From assembly GCF_905220415.1 (NCBI RefSeq), contig NC_059556.1, forward strand, positions 8,568,501 to 8,632,500: a stretch of DNA of 64,000 nt, in the 5' to 3' direction. The notes below the pieces were generated by a model. The model was not told where the DNA came from. It saw nothing but the letters and a program-made list of their open reading frames with translations, and did no database searches. The number at the start of each line of letters is the position of its first letter. Position 1 is the first letter of the stretch. Below, in pieces: positions 25,839 to 37,566 of this stretch. The translations under genes were made by a program, and so were the position numbers. The DNA is from Colias croceus. Lineage: Eukaryota > Arthropoda > Insecta > Lepidoptera > Pieridae.

Positions 25839-26721
25839 TATATGTCGTGGTCATATCGTAGATTTGATCATTTCATGATATGAGTGGCCATTTCACGAAA
25901 TGGTCGCATATCGTGAAATGGCCAACATAGTTTGATCAGATCGTTAAATCGTCAACGTTTCACGATTTGGTCATCCACATTTGGCCAGATCGTTTAAAAT
26001 ATAAAGAGTCCATAAAATATTAAAAAAATTCAGAATAACTATATTCTAAAAACTTGTTTAATGTCATTTAAGTTAGTGCCGCGGCAGCGGCCGGCGAATG
26101 CCAGAAGCGAATCGTTTTTGCAATAAAAACAATTAGGTTAGGTAAGGTTACACTTTGATAAACAACGCACGAGCCGAGCGAGCAAAGCGAGCGTGCCGCG
26201 GCAGCGGCCGGCGAGTGCCAGAAGCGGATCGCTTTTTAAAAAACAAACAATTATAATAATATAGTAGTAGTTTTTTAAATTATTTTATTTAAGTCGCATT
26301 TTTTCATAAATACATATATAAGATATCCACATTTTCCATAGTACTCGTACCTCTTCGTCGTAAATTATTTGCTATGACTTTCTTCATAATATTGTTATTA
26401 AACGAATTATGAAGTTTTTAACTGCGAATAATTTAATTTTCGCCAGCGGCCGCCATCTTATCACATAAACACAGAGCTTGCAGCGCCTCTACCAACGATT
26501 AATGTAACTATTTTACGATATGATCAAATAATTTTGATCATTTCATGAAAAAACCGTGCGTTACTTGGCCATATCGTGAAACGATTTCTTATCATTGATT
26601 TGCCCAAACCACATCATGATGTGGCCAAACTAAATTGGCCATTTCACGATATGCGACCATTTCGTGAAATGGCCACTCATATCATGAAATGATCAAATCT
26701 ACGATATGACCACGACATATA
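25839..26721. mobile_element. 883-bp DNA element with perfect 87-bp terminal inverted repeats
   Basis: 25839-25925 is the exact reverse complement of 26635-26721. The termini begin tatatgtcgtggtcatatcg. The repeats are built of short palindromic words such as catttcacgaaatgg and catatcgtgaaatgg, which recur, more diverged, inside the element. The interior contains a duplicated GC-rich block, gccgcggcagcggccggcga, near 26079 and 26193. There is no transposase ORF, so it is non-autonomous. Perfect arm identity implies recent activity or gene conversion. Confidence 0.85.
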
Positions 26722-27013
26722 CATAACATAAATTAAATAATTAATTATAAATTAATGCACATATCTATTATTTGTACCTTTGTCCACGTTTTAATACTCA
26801 TTAATCTTCCAACTACGATTATTTTGTTTTTCCTAATCAATATTCGTATTCAATAAACAATAATAATAATTATTGTTTTGTTAGTTTTATCAAAACTATC
26901 GTTACTCAGCATGTGCCAATGAAGCTGTCGGTTTAATGTTAAAAGGAGTGGTTAATGGCCAAAAACTAATGAACCATATTAAGGTTATCACTGTAAGATT
27001 ATTTTTTTTAATA

Positions 27014-27203
27014 AACCGCCTTTTAAGTGTCAGAACCACAGGTCAGAACTAAACCAAATTTAAATGGAGCCCATGGGTGACAATAGCTTTAAAAAAAATT
27101 AATCATCAAAGTCCGTTCACCCAGTTGAAAGATATGAGGTAACAAACCAAAAAAAAAATACAGTCCAATTGAAAACCTCCTTTTTTTAAAGTCGGTTGAA
27201 AAT
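27014..27203. mobile_element. Fragment of the aaccgacttc... inverted-repeat element
   Basis: Ends with acctcctttttttaaagtcg followed by gttgaaaa and contains gatatgaggtaacaaacc and atacagtccaattgaaaacc. This matches the right half of the fuller copy at 40390-40768. The left end is degraded. Confidence 0.55.
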
Positions 27204-27340
27204 GCAAGAGCAGTGATATTTCTTTAGAAATAGCTTTTCTATCTGTTCATGTAATTGTCATATGATACGCGATGCAATTGCGCTTGTAAAAGTCTGAGTG
27301 TTAGGTTTAAAACATATTTATATCTACTTATGAAGGAGAA

Positions 27341-27914
27341 TAGTTCAGGATACATGGCACATTTTTGCAAGTGACTACTATCAAGCTAATTTTCCGTTTG
27401 TAGCTTTATTTTGATGAGACGCCCAATAATTTCGTGTACGAAAGTCTCGATTGTGGTAGCTAACAGAGATAACAAGGATAAAAATTTTTGATTTGATGGT
27501 TCTCAAATATTAATTACTAACTGAATGAATTTTTTTTTTGTTTAATCTCAAGATAATTACCTGAATTATTCGAAAAAATATTTGTCCTACAAAATCTATG
27601 GTTTGTTCAAAGAGTCCCCCTTTCCAAAGTGTATCGATAACGAGGTCATCATAAATGATTACTAACAAACTGATTTTTTTTGTTTTCACTTAGTTAATGT
27701 TTATATAATTCAACAGACATATTGTCCTACAAATTGCGTAATAAATATTTGAGAACCATCAAATCAAAAAATTTTATCCTTGTTATCTCTGTTAGCTACC
27801 ACAATCGAGAGTTTCATACACGAAATTATTCGGTGTCTCATCAAAATAAAGCTACAAACGGAAAATCAGCTTGATAGTAGTCACTTGCAAAAATGGGCGA
27901 TGTATCCTGAACTA
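27341..27914. mobile_element. Foldback element with ~175-bp arms
   Basis: Arms 27341-27519 and 27740-27914 are inverted copies at roughly 95% identity by eye. Both contain caagtgactactatcaagct, and both contain ggtagctaacagagataaca (the right arm in reverse complement). About 220 bp separates them. The right arm contains a 67-residue open frame that is only the reverse of the left arm, so it is not a gene. Confidence 0.8.
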
Positions 27915-28816
27915 GAAATAAAGTTCTCGCTTCTAGGTAAACATATAAAAATGATTAATTGGCCTCTTGTCAATAGCGAATAGGTACTTATATTCGCAAC
28001 TTTTGTCTTTTGACAGTGGGTTCAAATTTCACAAAAATACAATAAATTAAAATACAAATATAGAATACCTATTCTATAGACACAATGTTTAGAAAAATAA
28101 AAACTAACTAACTAGCGTTAACCTCCAAATGTCTGAATATACTTTGTATGCGCGAGAATTGTCTCGACATTCATGTCATGTCTTTTTGTTTTTGAAAAAT
28201 TAAGTTATTGTAATACGTAGTTTTATACTAGAACTAACCTCGCGCTCCGACTCTACGTACGTTTTAAAGTTAAATTTTTTTTATTATCTTTATCAGCGAA
28301 ATAGTTTATCTTTCTACTGCTAATTGAGTTTTTTTTTTGTTTAATCAGAAAATAAGCTCTAAATTGATCTCATGTGAAATCAGTCAGGACTAGGGCAGCC
28401 TTTTTTTAAGGGCGGACAAATTCGTTGGGAAAAATTATTCCATTAATTGCGTAAAAAGTAATTTGACGGAGAAAGAAAGAAACTGTACAATTATTAACCT
28501 TTTAAATTGAAAGGGAAAAAACTGATTGAACTATTTTATTTATGTTTAGTTTTTTTATAGTTCCCAGGGCTGTGCTACGTTCAAACCCCTTATCTACCTG
28601 CGAAAAATTAAATGTTTCAAAACAAAAACGGTTATACATACTAATGGTGTTAATTAAGAACGCCACTGCTGCAAAAGAAAGTCGAATGTATTTTTTATGA
28701 TTAGATTTAAATAGAATAAAACTTAATACACCTATAACTGCTCATGCAGGTCTAGATTTACTATGCAATGTTAATAATTATTCTAAAGAAACCTTAAATA
28801 CTAACACAGCAATACA

Positions 28817-29049
28817 GTACGCGTCACGTAAAAAGAACGCTGGATGAAAGTGATGGGGTGTGTTTGCGCATGGATCGAGTTTTGCACGTAAGCTTTGTGC
28901 CGATTATTTTATTTTTGAACTAGGCTCGCGAATCGTGGCTTCGCAACTACCTATTTGTTATTCTTATACCATTTCATAACACCAAATAGACCGATAAATC
29001 GCCAATGCGCAGCTTAACCGTCAGCGTTCTTTTTACTTGACGCGACCTG
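28817..29049. mobile_element. MITE, ~230 bp
   Basis: Inverted termini tacgcgtcacgtaaaaagaa followed by cgctg, and cagcgttctttttacttgac followed by gcgacc, enclose a non-coding interior. The flanking DNA to the right is a short GC-rich patch without an ORF. Confidence 0.65.
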
Positions 29050-30009
29050 TACCACGCGCGCATTCCGTTCCCATGTGAACGGCGTAGCTGTAGTGAGCAG
29101 CTTGCTGTGAAGGCCGGGCCGTAACACGTTACAAAACACTATATTTACATAACATCAGTAGTCACAGGTAAATAATCTTCACAGTCCAATACTACCACTC
29201 TAAACGAAACGGCTTTGTTTCCAATGAACCCTTGATTAGAATTAATGACCGACATCCCTTGCGTAAGGCGCGTCGCTCACTTGACTGTTTTGTGACATTT
29301 TTAGTGAGAATTCTATGGAAACAATTATTTATAAAAATGTAGTTAGTTTAAAAGTTAAAAACTAAAATGTTATTTCTATGAATTCGTTATTTTTGAATAG
29401 ACCTTTCTTTTTAATTCGTTCCATTGTTTTAGATAAATTTAAAAACAAATGTAGGTAGTTTCTGGATAACTTAAATAACTAAAGGTAGGTATACTTATCT
29501 TTATTTGAAATAATTCATATAATTATGGCACTCGGTCCTTTTGATATTAAAGCCATACTTAGGTACGTAAGTAAAAATTATCTTTTAGTTGGTGAAATAT
29601 AATTTTAAAGATTAAATAAGAAAAAATTCCGCCCAACGATGGAGCCCATCTTTTTCACTGAACCTTAATACTTATTATACCTTACCTTATTACTTACGAA
29701 CTTTTAAGGAATGCCCTTTCTACGAAAATACCTAAATAAAAGCAAATATTTATAAAACAAATAAGTACAGTATCTCAGTATGCGCCATACCTCTCCGTGT
29801 CGTGTGACGCACGTTAACTCCGCGAAAATCTTATAAAACAAAACGAGTTTGTGCTCCCAGATAAACTTATTCTGAGCAAAAGTTAATTTTACAACCGCTA
29901 CAAACGTTGGTACGTTGGTTATAAATATAGAAGGGTATTCTAATTAAGTCAATGCTAAAGGACACGTTATACCAAACAGTAAAGATTTTCTTTTAATATT
30001 TTTTTTTCA

Positions 30010-30233
30010 GGACAATTTTTCACACACGGCACGATCTGATCCCATACTAAGCTTTCGCTTGTGCTATGGAAACCTGATAAACATACATATATAATTTTAA
30101 ATAAATACTTATATAGATATTCAACACCCAGACACAGAGCAAACATCTATGTTCATCACACAAATATTCGGAATCGAACCCACGACCTCTGGCTTGGAAG
30201 GCAGGGCCACTACCAACCAAGCCAATCGATCAT
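30010..30233 (-). repeat. tRNA-derived SINE
   Basis: On the minus strand it opens with a tRNA-like head carrying an A-box (ttggcttggttggtagtgg), an anticodon-like loop CTTCCAA and a B-box ggttcgattcc. A body follows, which on the plus strand reads caacacccagacacagagc and ctttcgcttgtgctatgg. The head resembles tRNA-Gly(TCC), but the anticodon stem is disrupted. A second head is at 52283-52360. Confidence 0.7.
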
Positions 30234-30883
30234 TCAAAAATACTATTTTTTTTTAATAATTATTTTTAGTTCTTAAAATTGTGTCCATCATAAGTCCTAC
30301 AGAATAATATTATTTATTTCTACACTATTATAAATTACAAACATATAATTCGACCCAGGCCTTCTAAAATAGTTAAACTGTTTTTCAAGGGGTCTGTGCT
30401 AGAATGAGGATGTATTCTCTTTTCGACTCGATTTTGACCCACTTAAAACAGACGGATTTTTTTCAATTTTTTTAAATTCTAATTTAAAATTATTATGTCG
30501 AGATAAATTGATATCACAATTTTGAATTTGGTCCTAGATAAAGATAAATTAAGCCTCAAGCTTGTTATTCTATATCTATTTTTAAAAACAATGGAGGCGT
30601 ACCTATCGTCTTTTGGCCGCAAGCTATTTTGGCTTGTATTTTAAATGGAATTTCAATTGTCTCTAATAATATTATTAATCTGTATTATGTTTCGGTTATT
30701 GCTATTTATATCGATTGAAAATGAGGAAGATGATGATGAAATTTTATATGAAATCAGATCAAGATTTTTCAGAGCAATTTTCACTCAAAGTGAGCTATAG
30801 ATACCAAAAACCAATATTGGTACACGAAAATCTAAAAAACTAAGAATTATGATAAAATGAACACCACGTTGGTACTCAATCTA

Positions 30884-31108
30884 ATATAATAATATATATT
30901 ATAAAGGCGAAAGTTTGTAAGTATGGATGTATGGATGTTTGTTACTCTTTCGCGTAAAAACTACTGAACTGATTACAATGAAATTTAGCACACATATAGA
31001 GGGTAACTTGGATTAACACATAGGATAGTTTTTATCCCGGAAATCCCACGGGAACTATGCGGGTTTTCCTTTGCAAACGCGGGCGAAGCCGCGGGTGGAA
31101 ATCTAGTT
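30884..31108 (+). repeat. Interspersed repeat, family B
   Basis: Close to the copy at 23782. It shares ggatgtttgttactctttcg, cacatatagagggtaacttg and the end gcgggcgaagccgcgggtgg followed by aaatctagtt. Confidence 0.75.
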
Positions 31109-32926
31109 ATTAATATACAAACATTTATAGCTTCTTTTTAATATTTGACACAAACAAAATCCTACACAATAAACTATAGGTACCTAATAATGTAAACTTT
31201 AACGCTGCACCTTCCAAAAGCAAGCGATGCATCAAGCCAAAATGAAACCGCAAAGTTTCACTTGCACTATCTTAATAGCTTTTAGAATTCGTTTGAGTTT
31301 TTCAAAGTAATTAGTCGATGTTTATTCGCGAAGGGGCGTTGATGAATGGCCAAGTTCACGCAGCTTGCTTATGCATACTAAATAGCTTGAGAATCTTTGT
31401 CATGTGGTTTTGCTTAAGTTTTGTTTGTGTATTTTATTTATTTTGTGAGCTTTCTGCGAAACGAAACGCGACGGCTTGCATGCACGTCACGTTGTCGTGT
31501 GACGTCATGTTTCAGCCCCCGTTTTATTCGCATCGAAGTTTGTTTTTTGACAAAATCTATGTTCCAAATTCCATAAAAATCGGTTTAAAGGTTGTGTGTA
31601 AGCTTAACAAACAGACAGAGTTACTACTTACTTCCATTATAATATTATAAACAAAAAAAAAACAAATGAAGGAAATGCACAATACAATAACGTGCTTTCT
31701 GTATATCCAGACCAATACTGAAAAAGGCTAAAGAGAGATATAATTATAAATACTTTGTTTCAGGTGTTAGAACACTATTACCTCATCAATCATTGCTTAA
31801 TTTCACTGCTACCTATACTATTTTGTTGTGTTTTATATTACGCGAGTAAATATAATAAATACCTACATTAAAAAAATTAAAGAGTTTAGAACTAGAAGTC
31901 TCCCCACGACCACGCTCTATGTAAAGTGTTCGAAACATCGAGTTAGTAATATAGGTAATGGAGTAAATCGCGTTCAAAATCCGTTAAAAAGTCTTAAATT
32001 TATTCTGTAAAGTTTAGTATAATTTTTAAGAAAAACAATTTATTTTTCCATAAACATCATAACATAAAATAGCCGCGAGCAAAGTTAATCTTAATGAAAC
32101 CTTTGTAAGCTTTTAATGATAACGATTATCATGAAACGGAAATCATTATCGAGCATCACAGCTAATCATGGCGCGTCATTATTTCATTAACTCTGTTTAT
32201 ATAGTTGTTGAAGAGCCTAATTGTTTTGACGTATTTTTCATTGCGTAGAAAGTAGTATGAAAATAAGGATTATGTACCTAATGTGTCTTATTGTGAAATT
32301 GATGTTTATTACGGATTGATAAATGTGAGCTTAAACATCGTTCTATCCTACTAGAAATTTTGAGGTTGGATGGATGTTTGTTTGTTCCTCTTTCACGGTA
32401 AACCACTGAACGAATTTGAATAAAACTCTCCAGTAACTTATGTACTTGAATAACACAATACTACTACTAGAAGGAGCTATAGAAATAGTGTATTTTTCTA
32501 AAAATCGTATCAAATTAATTAATATCAATGCATAACGATTTCACAAAAGAGATAAAGTTGAGAAAATTTTGATTAAACCAATATTTTAATATGACACGTA
32601 TCTATAAATCACATACTCTAAGATAACACCTTAACAACTTAAGTATCTAGTTGCTAAGGCATAATAAATAGATACCTATGAAACAAAATACTGATTATTC
32701 AATATAGTTTCATTTCTCAGTGATAAAATGCAATAATATGCACAGCTATGCTTTCTGGATATGCAGGTAATGTTATATTATGAGAATATTTCGTAATATC
32801 ATTGAATTCTTAGATTTATTGCGAATTCCACATGTGTTGGCGATGTGAATTATTATGTCATTTTATATAGTTACTAGTTGATACACGTGACTTGGTCTGT
32901 CTGTTGAATCGCTTGTTTCAAGATAT

Positions 32927-33110
32927 ATTATTATACAGCTGAAGAGTTTGTTTGTTTGTTTGAACGTGCTAATCTCGGGAACTATTGGTCCGATTTGAAA
33001 AATTCTTACGGTGTTAGATAGCTCATTTATCGAGGAAGGTTATTTAAGGATTATCGCTACGACCAACAGGATTGGAGCTACGGGGGTGAAACCGCGCGGA
33101 GCAGCTAGTT
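32927..33110 (+). repeat. Interspersed repeat, family C
   Basis: Has the full 5' block acagctgaagagtttgtttg and the full 3' end gtgaaaccgcgcggagcagc followed by tagtt. Confidence 0.75.
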
Positions 33111-33662
33111 GTAAGATAAAGTAAGAGCCTATATTATTCTCTATAATACATGTATTTGATATTATCTCTAAGTGAAATTCTCGTCAAAATCGAATGAGCC
33201 GTTTCGGAATTTGTCTGTCATTAACATATAGACAAAATTTTGAAATTGATTTTGAATAAAGGTAGGTACCTAACGTATACGACTATAATGAATGTTTTGT
33301 TGTAATTTAAAGTTAACGGAGTTAACCTAAGGTTAATAAAGTCTAGCTAAGTTTATATTTGCGTGGTTTATATTTTTCTTTCATATGTTTGATACTCACG
33401 AATTACAAATATACTGTTTAATAGATGGAATTATCATAATATATGTACATTGTATATTTCTTGATTTCCATCACACATATTTACTTCTTCAATGAATATC
33501 AAATAGATAGAATTATTTCACACATTAAACGTTCATTTTTATACTAATATATTCAAAGGTGTTTCTCATGCATAGAGCATTAACGTCCAGACAAAGTCTA
33601 TGAATACGGAAAGGACATAGGAATAACCTGTATGACATATCGAATATTCCACGAATATTCTG

Positions 33663-33888
33663 TTTTTTGAAGTGAAACTTCTTCATCGGGGTTGGAAAAA
33701 AAATTTGTGTAACATTTTTTCGTTACGCGTGACATTTTTCCGTTACGTGCCATCTTTTTCTTATCCCTACCACACGTGATTCGAAGTAACTCTGTAAAGT
33801 TGCATATAGTAAATTATTTATTGAAAAATTAGGTCATAAAGAAGTTTCACTTCTTACGTGTGTACACTAGTACACGCACACATTTTTT
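33663..33888 (+). mobile_element. MITE-like element next to the tRNA array
   Basis: Left end tttttgaagtgaaacttctt; the right portion contains aagaagtttcacttcttacg, an inverted match to it. The interior has two related cgttacg motifs in acattttttcgttacgcgtg. A near-identical copy lies inverted at 51798-52000 in a cortactin intron. It ends about 40 bp before the array's flanking direct repeat. Confidence 0.65.
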
Positions 33889-33928
33889 TTCTAGTTAAGT
33901 TGCAAAGGCATCAACGTAGCAGAATATC

Positions 33929-33940
33929 TACAATTTAGTC
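33929..33940 (+). repeat. 12-bp direct repeat, left flank of the tRNA array
   Basis: tacaatttagtc, identical to 37600-37611. The pair brackets the whole composite array and nothing else, consistent with a target-site duplication. Confidence 0.7.
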
Positions 33941-34011
33941 TATATTTTTTGGTTTTTATGGCATTCAAATGCTTTATAAATATAAATTTATAAAGAATAG
34001 AAAAAATTCGA

Positions 34012-34086
34012 TCACGAGGCGGGACTTGAACCCGCATCCTTCGCGCCATTCCGGGGCGGATGCCTTACCAACTCAGCCACTCGTGA
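34012..34086 (-). tRNA. tRNA-like Pol III gene, minus arm copy 1
   Basis: 75-nt cloverleaf. The acceptor pairs TCACGAG with CTCGTGA. The D-arm TGGCTGAGTTGGTAAGGC keeps A14, G18, G19 and A21. The T-arm GCGGG-TTCAAGT-CCCGC is perfect. The anticodon stem CGCC/GGCG closes the loop CCGGAAT, which puts GGA (nominally Ser) at 34-36 but C instead of U at 33. A-box TGGCTGAGTTGG and B-box GGTTCAAGTCC match Pol III consensus, and a T6 stop follows TCGAA. True eukaryotic serine tRNAs have a long variable arm, while this has about 7 nt. Decoding function is therefore doubtful and 'tRNA-like' is the safer label. Confidence 0.7.
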
Positions 34087-34321
34087 CCCGCCTGAGCAAT
34101 CGAATTCGTTCTATCCTTTCAGTTTTATGTGTCTTAAGGGACACACCGCGCGCCATCTATTGAGATGATTTAACAACCATCTCAACCAATACGAAGCACT
34201 TTTCAGTGAATACAATATTGCAACGATGGAACACGACCTTTTCTTGAATTTATATTTTTTGGTTTTTATGGCATTCAAATGCTTTATAAATATAAATTTA
34301 TAAAGAATAGAAAAAATTCGA

Positions 34322-34396
34322 TCACGAGGCGGGACTTGAACCCGCATCCTTCGCGCCATTCCGGGGCGGATGCCTTACCAACTCAGCCACTCGTGA
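34322..34396 (-). tRNA. tRNA-like Pol III gene, minus arm copy 2
   Basis: Identical to the copy at 34012-34086, one 310-bp period further on. Confidence 0.7.
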
Positions 34397-34631
34397 CCCG
34401 CCTGAGCAATCGAATTCGTTCTATCCTTTCAGTTTTATGTGTCTTAAGGGACACACCGCGCGCCATCTATTGAGATGATTTAACAACCATCTCAACCAAT
34501 ACGAAGCACTTTTCAGTGAATACAATATTGCAACGATGGAACACGACCTTTTCTTGAATTTATATTTTTTGGTTTTTATGGCATTCAAATGCTTTATAAA
34601 TATAAATTTATAAAGAATAGAAAAAATTCGA

Positions 34632-34706
34632 TCACGAGGCGGGACTTGAACCCGCATCCTTCGCGCCATTCCGGGGCGGATGCCTTACCAACTCAGCCAC
34701 TCGTGT
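34632..34706 (-). tRNA. tRNA-like Pol III gene, minus arm copy 3, acceptor mutated
   Basis: Differs from the others at its first nucleotide (A instead of T on the minus strand, position 34706), breaking the terminal acceptor pair. It also has the aaacttaaagg leader variant shared with plus arm copy 3. Confidence 0.65.
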
Positions 34707-35009
34707 CCCGCCTGAGCAATCGAATTCGTTCTATCCTTTAAGTTTTATGTGTCTTAAGGGACACACCGCGCGCCATCTATTGAGATGATTTAACAACCAT
34801 CTCAACCAATACGAAGCACTTTTCAGTGAATACAATATTGCAACGATGGAACACGACCTTTTCTTGAATTTATATTTTTTGGTTTTTATGGCATTCAAAT
34901 GCTTTATAAATATAAATTTATAAAGAATAGAAAAAATAGATGGCGCGCGGTGTGTCCCTTAAGACACATAAAACTGAAAGGATAGAACGAATTCGATTGC
35001 TCAGGCGGG

Positions 35010-35084
35010 TCACGAGTGGCTGAGTTGGTAAGGCATCCGCCCCGGAATGGCGCGAAGGATGCGGGTTCAAGTCCCGCCTCGTGA
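35010..35084 (+). tRNA. tRNA-like Pol III gene, plus arm copy 1
   Basis: First copy after the inversion junction near 34937. Its sequence is the consensus and it is followed by TCGAA and a T6 terminator. Confidence 0.7.
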
Positions 35085-35319
35085 TCGAATTTTTTCTATT
35101 CTTTATAAATTTATATTTATAAAGCATTTGAATGCCATAAAAACCAAAAAATATAAATTCAAGAAAAGGTCGTGTTCCATCGTTGCAATATTGTATTCAC
35201 TGAAAAGTGCTTCGTATTGGTTGAGATGGTTGTTAAATCATCTCAATAGATGGCGCGCGGTGTGTCCCTTAAGACACATAAAACTGAAAGGATAGAACGA
35301 ATTCGATTGCTCAGGCGGG

Positions 35320-35394
35320 TCACGAGTGGCTGAGTTGGTAAGGCATCCGCCCCGGAATGGCGCGAAGGATGCGGGTTCAAGTCCCGCCTCGTGA
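35320..35394 (+). tRNA. tRNA-like Pol III gene, plus arm copy 2
   Basis: Consensus sequence, with intact leader and T6 stop. Confidence 0.7.
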
Positions 35395-35629
35395 TCGAAT
35401 TTTTTCTATTCTTTATAAATTTATATTTATAAAGCATTTGAATGCCATAAAAACCAAAAAATATAAATTCAAGAAAAGGTCGTGTTCCATCGTTGCAATA
35501 TTGTATTCACTGAAAAGTGCTTCGTATTGGTTGAGATGGTTGTTAAATCATCTCAATAGATGGCGCGCGGTGTGTCCCTTAAGACACATAAAACTTAAAG
35601 GATAGAACGAATTCGATTGCTCAGGCGGG

Positions 35630-35704
35630 TCACGAGTGGCTGAGTTGGTAAGGCATCCGCCCCGGAATGGCGCGAAGGATGCGGGTTCAAGTCCCGCCTC
35701 GTGA
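35630..35704 (+). tRNA. tRNA-like Pol III gene, plus arm copy 3
   Basis: Gene body is consensus. The leader carries the aaacttaaagg variant and the terminator is lengthened to T8, making the next unit start 312 rather than 310 bp away. Confidence 0.7.
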
Positions 35705-35941
35705 TCGAATTTTTTTTCTATTCTTTATAAATTTATATTTATAAAGCATTTGAATGCCATAAAAACCAAAAAATATAAATTCAAGAAAAGGTCGTGTTCC
35801 ATCGTTGCAATATTGTATTCACTGAAAAGTGCTTCGTATTGGTTGAGATGGTTGTTAAATCATCTCAATAGATGGCGCGCGGTGTGTCCCTTAAGACACA
35901 TAAAACTGAAAGGATAGAACGAATTCGATTGCTCAGGCGGG

Positions 35942-36016
35942 TCACGAGTGGCTGAGTTGGTAAGGCATCCGCCCCGGAATGGCGCGAAGGATGCGGGTTC
36001 AAGTCCCGCCTCGTGA
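35942..36016 (+). tRNA. tRNA-like Pol III gene, plus arm copy 4
   Basis: Consensus gene body and leader. Confidence 0.7.
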
Positions 36017-36251
36017 TCGAATTTTTTCTATTCTTTATAAATTTATATTTATAAAGCATTTGAATGCCATAAAAACCAAAAAATATAAATTCAAGAAAAG
36101 GTCGTGTTCCATCGTTGCAATATTGTATTCACTGAAAAGTGCTTCGTATTGGTTGAGATGGTTGTTAAATCATCTCAATAGATGGCGCGCGGTGTGTCCC
36201 TTAAGACACATAAAACTGAAAGGATAGAACGAATTCGATTGCTCAGGCGGG

Positions 36252-36326
36252 TCACGAGTGGCTGAGTTGGTAAGGCATCCGCCCCGGAATGGCGCGAAGG
36301 ATGCGGGTTCAAGTCCCGCCTCGTGA
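36252..36326 (+). tRNA. tRNA-like Pol III gene, plus arm copy 5
   Basis: Consensus gene body and leader. Confidence 0.7.
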
Positions 36327-36561
36327 TCGAATTTTTTCTATTCTTTATAAATTTATATTTATAAAGCATTTGAATGCCATAAAAACCAAAAAATATAAAT
36401 TCAAGAAAAGGTCGTGTTCCATCGTTGCAATATTGTATTCACTGAAAAGTGCTTCGTATTGGTTGAGATGGTTGTTAAATCATCTCAATAGATGGCGCGC
36501 GGTGTGTCCCTTAAGACACATAAAACTGAAAGGATAGAACGAATTCGATTGCTCAGGCGGG

Positions 36562-36636
36562 TCACGAGTGGCTGAGTTGGTAAGGCATCCGCCCCGGAAT
36601 GGCGCGAAGGATGCGGGTTCAAGTCCCGCCTCGTGA
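36562..36636 (+). tRNA. tRNA-like Pol III gene, plus arm copy 6
   Basis: Consensus gene body and leader. Confidence 0.7.
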
Positions 36637-36871
36637 TCGAATTTTTTCTATTCTTTATAAATTTATATTTATAAAGCATTTGAATGCCATAAAAACCAAA
36701 AAATATAAATTCAAGAAAAGGTCGTGTTCCATCGTTGCAATATTGTATTCACTGAAAAGTGCTTCGTATTGGTTGAGATGGTTGTTAAATCATCTCAATA
36801 GATGGCGCGCGGTGTGTCCCTTAAGACACATAAAACTGAAAGGATAGAACGAATTCGATTGCTCAGGCGGG

Positions 36872-36946
36872 TCACGAGTGGCTGAGTTGGTAAGGCATCC
36901 GCCCCGGAATGGCGCGAAGGATGCGGGTTCAAGTCCCGCCTCGTGA
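36872..36946 (+). tRNA. tRNA-like Pol III gene, plus arm copy 7
   Basis: Consensus gene body and leader. Confidence 0.7.
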
Positions 36947-37181
36947 TCGAATTTTTTCTATTCTTTATAAATTTATATTTATAAAGCATTTGAATGCCAT
37001 AAAAACCAAAAAATATAAATTCAAGAAAAGGTCGTGTTCCATCGTTGCAATATTGTATTCACTGAAAAGTGCTTCGTATTGGTTGAGATGGTTGTTAAAT
37101 CATCTCAATAGATGGCGCGCGGTGTGTCCCTTAAGACACATAAAACTGAAAGGATAGAACGAATTCGATTGCTCAGGCGGG

Positions 37182-37256
37182 TCACGAGTGGCTGAGTTGG
37201 TAAGGCATCCGCCCCGGAATGGCGCGAAGGATGCGGGTTCAAGTCCCGCCTCGTGA
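37182..37256 (+). tRNA. tRNA-like Pol III gene, plus arm copy 8
   Basis: Consensus gene body and leader. Confidence 0.7.
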
Positions 37257-37491
37257 TCGAATTTTTTCTATTCTTTATAAATTTATATTTATAAAGCATT
37301 TGAATGCCATAAAAACCAAAAAATATAAATTCAAGAAAAGGTCGTGTTCCATCGTTGCAATATTGTATTCACTGAAAAGTGCTTCGTATTGGTTGAGATG
37401 GTTGTTAAATCATCTCAATAGATGGCGCGCGGTGTGTCCCTTAAAACACATAAAACTGAAAGGATAGAACGAATTCGATTGCTCAGGCGGG

Positions 37492-37566
37492 TCACGAGTG
37501 GCTGAGTTGGTAAGGCATCCGCCCCGGAATGGCGCGAAGGATGCGGGTTCAAGTCCCGCCTCGTGA
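37492..37566 (+). tRNA. tRNA-like Pol III gene, plus arm copy 9
   Basis: Consensus gene body. The leader has ttaaaacaca instead of ttaagacaca. The following spacer is cut short at atttatatt, where the right-hand direct repeat begins. Confidence 0.7.

Larger units (their letters stand above)
21640..33660. other. Gene-poor AT-rich intergenic region
   Basis: Only repeats and MITE-like hairpins, listed separately, can be supported here. A GC-rich patch at 29050-29125 next to a MITE has no usable ORF. Most short frames are chance. The 110-residue frame at 31318-31650 ends inside a repeat-like tail (aacaaacagacagagttact) and has no recognisable domain. Confidence 0.6.

Noticed and set aside
27780..27983. 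67-residue frame
   Set aside because: It is contained in the right arm of a foldback element and is not conserved in the left arm as protein.
29050..29125. GC-rich patch as a hidden exon or promoter
   Set aside because: No frame of useful length, no splice signals and no TATA box; it adjoins a MITE and may be repeat-derived.
30010..30233. tRNA-Gly gene
   Set aside because: The tRNA-like head has a broken anticodon stem and is fused to a SINE body; a second copy lies in a cortactin intron.
31318..31650. 110-residue open frame as a gene
   Set aside because: No recognisable domain, no convincing promoter, and its 3' part overlaps a retroposon-like tail.
33969..37467. Repeated 64- and 82-residue open frames across the tRNA array
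   Set aside because: They read through the tRNA-like gene and AT-rich spacer in both directions. Their regular spacing is just the 310-bp unit. No codon or domain evidence supports protein.
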